A DNA stretch of 64,000 nucleotides from Planctomycetota bacterium (GTDB lineage Bacteria > Planctomycetota > Planctomycetia > Gemmatales > Gemmataceae). The stretch is taken from assembly GCA_021413735.1 (NCBI GenBank), contig JAIOPV010000158.1:61890-125889 (forward strand), written 5' to 3'. Every line of letters begins with the position of its first letter. Position 1 is the first letter of the stretch. Position numbers and translations under genes: made by a program. The notes below the pieces were generated by a model. That model was given only the letters and a program-made list of their open reading frames with translations. It searched no databases and had not been told where the DNA came from. Positions 58,337 through 64,000 of the stretch are shown piece after piece.

Positions 58337-60664
58337 TCAGTCGATGAACAGAAACTCGTTGCTGCCGAGCAGGACGTGGGCGTATCGGCTCCAGGCGTCG
58401 GCGTTCGGTTTCTCACCAAGGAATGCCACAGCGAGCTTGATCTCTTTGTCCGTGGGCACGCGGTTGAACAGCAGTTCGTAAGCTCGGCGAACGCGGTCCG
58501 CTCCACTGGCGGGCACTTCTGCTTCGAGTCGTTTCGCGAGTGTCGTTGCCTCCTGACGGAGCAGCGGACCGTTGAGCGTGAAGAGCTGCTGCAACGGTGT
58601 TGTGGTCGGAATCCGAGTCGCACTGTGTGCCAGCGGGTCCGGGAAGTCGTGCAGTCGAAGCAGGTCGGTCAGGTCGGTTCGGCGAACGAGACCGTACACC
58701 GTGCGCCGACGGTTGTTCGCGTCTGTGAGTTCTTGTGGCGGGCCGCCGAGTTCTCGACGCAGCGTGCCGTTCACGGCGAGCATCGAATCACGCCAGGATT
58801 CGACTTCCAGCCGACGACGGTTCATGCGCCAGAGCCATCGGTTATCCGGATCGATCGCCTGCTTCGTCGCATCGGGTGCGCTCGCCTGCTGGTAAGCGCT
58901 CGACAGCATGAGCTCGCGGTGCAGCCACTTCAATGACCAACCCTCTGCAACGAATCGCGAAGCCAAGTCGTCGAGCAACTCCGGGTGCGAGGGCCGTTCC
59001 CCCTGACGACCGAAGTCGCTGAGTGTATCGACCAGTCCACGCCCGAAGTGATGCTTCCAGACGCGGTTCACGATCACGCGAGCCGCGAGCGGAGCGCCGT
59101 CCGTCACGATGGCCTTGGCGAGTTCGAGTCGACCACTTCCCTGTGTGAAAGGCTTCGCGCCGTCACGGGACAGCACGGTGAGGAATTGTCGCGGCACGAC
59201 CGGACCGGGCCGAGCCGGGTTGCCTCGCATGTGCATGGCGATGTCGTGGCCTTTGCCGTCTTCATACTCGAGCCGCGTTTGGTTCGGCCCCTTCGACACC
59301 ACCGACACATGAGCGTCCGCGATCCCGCGAACAGAGACGGCCTTGTATCCGGGCGTCTCTTCGAGACGCTTCACGCGGGCCGTGAGTTCTTCAAGTTTGA
59401 CTTTCGCATCGGCAGGAGCGGGCTTGGCCCCCTTCAATGCTTTGATCTGCGCTTCCAGCTTCTGGATTTCCTCTTCTGCTTTCTTCACGGCAGCGGCTTC
59501 CGCATTGGGAAGTAGCGGAAGATCAACCTGCCGCATACCCGCGATCACGCCCGCCAGCGAGTAATAGTCCTTGGTGCTGATCGGGTCGAACTTGTGATCG
59601 TGACAGCGAGCGCACGCCGTCGTCAGCCCCAGGAACGTGCCGCTCACCGTGTCGATGCGTTCTTCCCATTCGTCCGCAACGATGGACTTAATCACTTCAA
59701 CGTCGAGTTGCAGTTCCTTCCAGTAATCCGGACTGACGCCCATGAAACCCAGGGCTGCTCTCTCTTTCGGATCGACGCCAGGCATGAGGTCCGCAGCCAA
59801 CTGTCGCATCACGAACTGGTCGTAAGGCAAGTCGTTGTTCAGCGCTTTCACAACCCAGTCGCGATACGGCCACGCTTGCCCTCGCGGCGTCATCCACGTT
59901 TCCGGCACGTCGCAGTAACGGGCCAGATCGAGCCAGTAGCGTGCCCAGCGTTCGCCGTAATGCGGGGACTCCAGCAACCGATTGACGAGCCGTGCGAAAG
60001 CATCGGGTTGCGTGTCGCGGACGAAAGCGTCGACTTCCTCGGGTGTCGGCGGGAGACCGGTCAGATCGAACGCCGCCCGGCGAATGAGGACACGGCGGTC
60101 GGCAGGCGCGGATGGAGTGAGCTTTCGCTGTTCCATTGCGGCGAGCAGGAACGTGTCGATCGGCCGCTGCGACCACTTCGCGTTCTGAACGACTGGCGCG
60201 GGTTGTGGCTTGAGGGGTCGGAACGACCAGAACTGTTTCGCCTCGGGCGAAGATGGGTCAAACGCCGTTGTCGTTGCGGCCTTCGCACCGGCGGGGTAGA
60301 CGGCACCGTCGCGAATCCACGTTTCCAGGGCGGCGATCTGCGGGGCACGCAGTTTCCCCTTAGGCGGCATCTGCAACTCGGTCTTCGTCGCATTCACCGC
60401 CGACATCAGCAGACTTTTCTCGGGCTTTCCAGGTTCGACTGCAGGACCAGTATCCCCACCTTTCAGAATGGCCTCGCGGCTATCCAACTCGAGGCCGCCG
60501 CGTGCTTTCTTGGCCTTCGCAGAATGGCAACTGTGGCAGTGTTCGACCAACAGCGGGCGTACCTGCTTCTCGAAGAACGCGATGGCAGCGGCGTCTGGCT
60601 CCGCAGCCTGACTTCGGGCTGTACTCAGCACCAGCAGCACCGCGAGTGTGATCGAACCGCGCAT
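58337..60664 (-). CDS. PSCyt1/DUF1549/DUF1553 cytochrome-type protein
   Basis: 775 residues from ATG 60662-60664 (AAGGTG 6 nt upstream). Signal peptide MRGSITLAVLLVLSTARSQAAE, then the planctomycete cytochrome C domain with haem motif CHSCHS in PLLVEHCHSCHSAKAKKA, GGLELDSREAILKGG and LQMPPKGKL. DUF1549 follows (FDLTGLPPTPEEVDAFV, YGERWARYWLDLARY, LGLTTACARCHDHKFDPI, which adds a second CxxCH), then a coiled coil (about 425-460) and DUF1553 (RVIVNRVWKHHFGRGLVDT, FVAEGWSLKWLHRELMLS). Likely periplasmic electron-transfer-linked; partner of the DUF1501 protein. Confidence 0.93.
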   Translation of the reverse strand: MRGSITLAVLLVLSTARSQAAEPDAAAIAFFEKQVRPLLVEHCHSCHSAKAKKARGGLELDSREAILKGGDTGPAVEPGKPEKSLLMSAVNATKTELQMPPKGKLRAPQIAALETWIRDGAVYPAGAKAATTTAFDPSSPEAKQFWSFRPLKPQPAPVVQNAKWSQRPIDTFLLAAMEQRKLTPSAPADRRVLIRRAAFDLTGLPPTPEEVDAFVRDTQPDAFARLVNRLLESPHYGERWARYWLDLARYCDVPETWMTPRGQAWPYRDWVVKALNNDLPYDQFVMRQLAADLMPGVDPKERAALGFMGVSPDYWKELQLDVEVIKSIVADEWEERIDTVSGTFLGLTTACARCHDHKFDPISTKDYYSLAGVIAGMRQVDLPLLPNAEAAAVKKAEEEIQKLEAQIKALKGAKPAPADAKVKLEELTARVKRLEETPGYKAVSVRGIADAHVSVVSKGPNQTRLEYEDGKGHDIAMHMRGNPARPGPVVPRQFLTVLSRDGAKPFTQGSGRLELAKAIVTDGAPLAARVIVNRVWKHHFGRGLVDTLSDFGRQGERPSHPELLDDLASRFVAEGWSLKWLHRELMLSSAYQQASAPDATKQAIDPDNRWLWRMNRRRLEVESWRDSMLAVNGTLRRELGGPPQELTDANNRRRTVYGLVRRTDLTDLLRLHDFPDPLAHSATRIPTTTPLQQLFTLNGPLLRQEATTLAKRLEAEVPASGADRVRRAYELLFNRVPTDKEIKLAVAFLGEKPNADAWSRYAHVLLGSNEFLFID

Positions 60665-60882
60665 CCGCGTCACCTTATTGTTTCGATGAAGAGCACGACG
60701 TTTGGTCGTCGTGAACATTTGGATGAGAACGCGGCCTGCCGAGTTCTCATCCACACCAATTGGGGAGGCCTAACCCGATCACCGGCAGTGATTCGATTGT
60801 AATGGAACCAGACCCACCACGTAAACAGATCACTATCGTTTAAATCGGATCAACAGATTCGCGTCGGAGTTAATCGCCACCC

Positions 60883-62169
60883 ATGCCGAACCGTTACCTC
60901 ATCGTCGGCGTGACCGCAGTGGCAGCACTGCTGCTGTACATCGACCGGATATGCATCTCGATCCTGGCCGACCCGATCCAGTTGGACCTCGAACTATCGC
61001 CCCAAGAAAAAGAACTCGCCCTCTCGGCGTTCTTCTTCACTTACGCGCTCTTCCAGATCCCCGTCGGGTCGCTCGCCGACCGCTTCGGCCCACGTCTTGT
61101 GTTGACCGTGTCCATCGTGGCGTGGTCGATCGTCACCGCGATGACGGGCTTGGCCTGGTCGTTCGGCTCGCTCCTCGTCTTCCGCTTGCTGCTCGGTCTG
61201 TGTGAGTCCGGGGCGTACCCGGCAGCGGCTGTGTTAGTGAAGCGGTGGGCGAGGCCTGAAGAGCGGGGGAGGTTCAACTCGATCGTCCTGTTTGGCGGTC
61301 GAATCGGTGGGGCATTTGCCCCGGCGCTGACAACGACGCTGGGTAAATCGCTTGCCGGGGTGGGCGTCGCGGGGGTTGTGGTTGGTGAGTCTGCGGTGAA
61401 CTGGCGGGGCGTGTTCGTGTTGTACGGCGCGTGCGGACTCGCGGTTGCGCTGGTGTTCTGGCTGTTCGTTCGAGACCGACCGCAAACCGAGCCTGACGGA
61501 TCCCCAACGCCGGTTGCCAGCCCACAGATCTCGTTCGGACGAATGCTGAAGCTGGTCGGGGGGAACAGGAAGATGTGGTACTTCGGGACGCTCCAGTTCT
61601 GCATCAACGTTCCGTGGGCATTCCTGGTCACGCTGCTGCCAACCTACCTCAAAGATGCGAACGTGGAAATCGGCCTCCGGGGTACACTCCAGACCGGTAT
61701 TCTCCTTGCCGGGTGTGTGGGAATGCTTCTTGGCGGTCTGCTGACTGACGCCGTCAGTAAACGGCTGGGGCCACGATGGGGGCGGAGCGCACCAACCGCA
61801 ACGATGATGACGGTATGCGCCCTGATGTCTGTATCGGTGAGTACGTCCCAGGGGCTTTGGGTCGTTGTCGCGGCGCTTGCAATCACGTCCTTGTGCCTCG
61901 ATCTCTCACTCCCCTCGTTGTGGGCTTATGCTCAGGACATCGCTGGGAAGAATGCCGGTGCGGCGTTCGGCTTCGGGAACATGCTCGGGAACTTCGGAGC
62001 GAGCCTATCCCCGCTGTTGCTCGGGGCGGTCAGACGAGCAGAGGGGTGGGAGGGTGCGTTCGCCGTGTGTGCGTCGTGCTACTTCGTCGCGGCAATCTTT
62101 GGTCTGCTGCTCGACGCCTCGAAGCCACTCGACGCGGCAGGCTCAGTTCAACCGTCCACGGTGCGATGA
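60883..62169 (+). CDS. MFS transporter, anion:cation symporter (hexuronate/glucarate-like)
   Basis: 428 residues, about twelve membrane helices. Marks: YIDRICISILADPIQ in TM1, FFFTYALFQIPVGSLADRFGPR (TM2-loop2, 51-72 region), LLLGLCESGAYPAAAVLVKRW and WRGVFVLYGACGLA. The ACS family carries sugar acids such as glucuronate. It converges with mannonate dehydratase (stops 17 bp apart), which supports hexuronate uptake and breakdown in this locus. Confidence 0.87.
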   Translation: MPNRYLIVGVTAVAALLLYIDRICISILADPIQLDLELSPQEKELALSAFFFTYALFQIPVGSLADRFGPRLVLTVSIVAWSIVTAMTGLAWSFGSLLVFRLLLGLCESGAYPAAAVLVKRWARPEERGRFNSIVLFGGRIGGAFAPALTTTLGKSLAGVGVAGVVVGESAVNWRGVFVLYGACGLAVALVFWLFVRDRPQTEPDGSPTPVASPQISFGRMLKLVGGNRKMWYFGTLQFCINVPWAFLVTLLPTYLKDANVEIGLRGTLQTGILLAGCVGMLLGGLLTDAVSKRLGPRWGRSAPTATMMTVCALMSVSVSTSQGLWVVVAALAITSLCLDLSLPSLWAYAQDIAGKNAGAAFGFGNMLGNFGASLSPLLLGAVRRAEGWEGAFAVCASCYFVAAIFGLLLDASKPLDAAGSVQPSTVR

Positions 62170-62185
62170 GGTCGCACGACGCGAG

Positions 62186-63145
62186 TCATGCGGTGGCGTG
62201 CATCAGCCCGCGAATGTAGCCGTAAGCAAACAGCCGGCCCAACATGGTGTATCCGGGCTCGCCGTCGTCTTCTCCGACCATCTGCGGGACGTGATCGGGA
62301 CGCATCGGTCCGTTGAAGCCGACTTCACGATAGGCTCGCATGGCGGCGGCCATGTCTGTGGGGCCGTTGTCATGGAAGGTTTCGGCGAACGATTCCCGGG
62401 AGCCGCGGACATCACGAAAATGAACATACTTGATGTGCGGGCCCAGTAGGCGGATCGTCGCGGGAATATCGACGCCCATCGCTGCAAATGTTCCCTGACA
62501 AAAGCAGATGGCGTTGGCCGGGCTCGGTGCCAGCCGAATCAATCGCTCAAACCCTTCAATTGAGTGCATAATGCGCGGCTTGCCGAGCAACTCGGGCAAC
62601 GGCGGGTCGTCCGGGTGCATGGCCAGGGTGACGCCACATTCCTCCGCGACGGGCAACAGCGCATTCAGGAGTCGTTCGAGCTGGTCCCACAACCCGGCCG
62701 GCGTTAGCTTCCGGGCCAGTTCGTCGAGCCGGCTGTCGGCCGGTTTGTACCCGAGTCGCATGGCCGCATCCACCTCCGAGAGAGCGAACGCTGTCACTTT
62801 GGCACCGCCGCGTTCCGGGGCGTTCACGCGAGTCCGCACCCAGTCTGTGCCGGTCATGAAGTTGTAACACAGTAAGCGAATGTCCAACTCCGCCATCTGA
62901 CGGATAAGCGTCTTCAGCAACTCCAGCTCCCGTCCGTCATCGCAGCCCAGTTTGATGTTCTCGATGGGCAAATATCCCTCGACGACGGAAAGGCTCATTC
63001 CGAAAGCCGCGATTCGTTGCTTCGCGGCCCGGAGCGTTGCAATGTCATTGCCAGGGTAACGATGAACAACATCCGTGACCCCGCACTGTGCGGCTAGTTG
63101 CAGGTTCTCGTCCGACATGGGCGTGAGGACAGTCGCCAATCGCAT
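62186..63145 (-). CDS. uxuA: Mannonate dehydratase
   Basis: 319 residues from ATG 63143-63145 (GAGG 8 nt upstream; a GTG at 63161-63163 adds six residues). It converts D-mannonate to 2-keto-3-deoxygluconate in hexuronate breakdown. Marks: VTDVVHRYPGNDI, MHPDDPPLPELLGKPRI, CFCQGTFAAMG, IKYVHFRDVRGS and MRPDHVPQM, which are the UxuA metal/substrate loops. Shorter than E. coli UxuA (394) but similar to other bacterial types of about 320-350. Confidence 0.9.
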   Translation of the reverse strand: MRLATVLTPMSDENLQLAAQCGVTDVVHRYPGNDIATLRAAKQRIAAFGMSLSVVEGYLPIENIKLGCDDGRELELLKTLIRQMAELDIRLLCYNFMTGTDWVRTRVNAPERGGAKVTAFALSEVDAAMRLGYKPADSRLDELARKLTPAGLWDQLERLLNALLPVAEECGVTLAMHPDDPPLPELLGKPRIMHSIEGFERLIRLAPSPANAICFCQGTFAAMGVDIPATIRLLGPHIKYVHFRDVRGSRESFAETFHDNGPTDMAAAMRAYREVGFNGPMRPDHVPQMVGEDDGEPGYTMLGRLFAYGYIRGLMHATA

Positions 63146-63563
63146 TGCTGCAACCTCGTCCACGTTCTTGAGCCGGAGTGGGCCTTGATGAAGGACATCA
63201 TACTGAGGCGGCGTCAGGCACCTGCGCGAGCAGCGAGTTCGCTTACGTCGCCGTTACGCCAGCGTGAGTCGTGGCCACCTCGGACGAAAGAATGTGGCAC
63301 TGTCGCCAAAGTCAACGTTTGGTGGGAGTCAAGCGTGATGTGCTTCTCTTTGATTCCAGGCAAGATGCACACCCACGTCTGGAACCAAGATTTGAGCCCC
63401 GAACCATCCAGATACTACTGGAAGAAAAACCATCAGTACAACGCCGTGTCTGCATACTGCCTCAACGGTTTCGATACCTCGCGCACCCTCAAAGCGGTGA
63501 GTGGCTCGACCGGACCCGGTTCGCCATCCCTCTCCTTGAGTGCATGTCGCCCGAAATACGATT
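63146..63563. other. Intergenic region with repeat copy
   Basis: No supported gene. A diverged third copy of the 53-bp repeat (GTCTGGAACCAA...GAAGAAAAAC) lies at 63377-63430. Open frames crossing this region on both strands have no family features. Confidence 0.45.
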
Positions 63564-63725
63564 TCAAATGTACGTTGCGAGGTAGAAGACGAGTGCAAGG
63601 CAGATTACCGCCAGAAACATGATGAGCCAGGACTGGAAGAACCACGAATACACGATGGGGTAGTCCGGGTATGGGTCCGGTGGGAGGGGTTCGGCGACGG
63701 GAACGGGTTTCATCGGTTCGGCCAT
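63564..63725 (-). CDS. Small single-pass membrane protein
   Basis: 53 residues from ATG 63723-63725; GAGG at 63734-63737 is 8 nt upstream. Pro-rich N-terminus (MAEPMKPVPVAEPLPPDPYP) and one hydrophobic segment WLIMFLAVICLALVFYLA near the C-terminus. No family recognised; a real gene is likely from the start signal and clean membrane segment, but could be a chance frame. An in-frame extension to 63995 was not accepted. Confidence 0.5.
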   Translation of the reverse strand: MAEPMKPVPVAEPLPPDPYPDYPIVYSWFFQSWLIMFLAVICLALVFYLATYI

Positions 63726-63936
63726 TTGCATCACCTCGATAAACTCCAGGCGCACAGCACTATCATCGGTACAACGCGCCTGCTGTTCCAGTCCTGCTGC
63801 TTCCCATGCGGCACGAATTCCCGCTGCCGTTCGGATTATGGTGTTGTTCCGGGCAACACCGGCTACAATCGCTAGACCGGCCACATCCAGAACAACCGCC
63901 GGGCTTCCCCGTTGGTCGGACGACCGGATACCCGGT

Positions 63937-64000
63937 ATGCAGATCACGACTGTTGAAGGTTTGATGCAGGCGTTGCGCGACAGCAAGCTGTTCACCGATG
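63937..64000 (+). CDS. Start of a gene running off the window, possible kinase-family N-terminus
   Basis: From ATG 63937 the frame reads MQITTVEGLMQALRDSK then LFTD to the window end. Short leader helices of this kind (xxLLxxLRxSxLL) often begin planctomycete Ser/Thr kinases, but 21 residues cannot prove it. Confidence 0.35.
   Translation, partial: MQITTVEGLMQALRDSKLFTD

Noticed and set aside
63098..63622. 174-residue plus-strand frame after uxuA
   Set aside because: Crosses the intergenic repeat copy and has no start signal or recognisable sequence.
63564..63995. Longer form of the small membrane protein
   Set aside because: The extension has no good start signal and runs opposite the possible gene start at 63937; the ATG at 63725 has GAGG at correct spacing.

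Overview
The window looks like chromosomal DNA of a planctomycete, most likely Gemmataceae. Evidence: paired DUF1553/DUF1501 genes with a C-H-S-C-H haem motif, a DUF1570 protein, an LESRDTPA motif at the N-terminus of a secreted beta-helix protein, a Ser/Thr kinase with a WD/TPR-like tail, Tat-exported Gfo/Idh/MocA oxidoreductases, an F-box-type LRR protein, and short intergenic inverted repeats that recur. The DNA is GC-rich except for about 46.8-50.8 kb.

Layout. 0-9.5 kb: partial secreted beta-helix protein, sugar-phosphate isomerase-like TIM barrel, PNPOx-like protein, LRR protein, a 127-bp MITE with a 6-bp target duplication, a secreted unknown, decayed two-component remnants, a Tat-exported unknown, a PKMT-type methyltransferase and a cytochrome c'-like protein. 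9.5-25 kb: Ser/Thr kinase, esterase, glycine-cleavage genes gcvT-gcvH-gcvPA (no gcvPB follows), a leftward operon of LolD-like ATPase, 1160-aa FtsX-type permease and two Gfo/Idh/MocA proteins, then a B12-binding radical SAM protein. 25-29 kb: secreted unknown, MtfA-like peptidase, NCS1 transporter, SGNH hydrolase.

29.3-45.5 kb: a rightward run of ECF sigma factor, a 2938-aa FecR/VIT/VWA/TPR membrane protein (start overlaps the sigma gene), a Tat-exported metallophosphoesterase and a thioester-containing alpha-2-macroglobulin with an unusual internal pair of membrane segments. I read this as a regulated envelope system; its function is unknown.

45.58-50.91 kb: an integrative element in tRNA-Leu(CAG), bounded by 59-bp direct repeats of the tRNA 3' half. 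It holds a tyrosine integrase, a frameshifted primase-polymerase/DUF3987 helicase gene carrying two clusters of in-frame palindromic repeats, a small possible DNA-binding protein and an HTH excisionase-like protein, plus a 5'-half tRNA-Leu fragment and six copies of a GGGGCAGTGAAT repeat near its ends.

51-64 kb: DUF1570 protein with Pro/Gly/Met-rich repeats, secreted helical-repeat unknown, beta-barrel outer-membrane protein, DUF1501 and DUF1553 pair, MFS transporter convergent with mannonate dehydratase (uxuA), a small membrane protein and the first codons of a gene running off the end.
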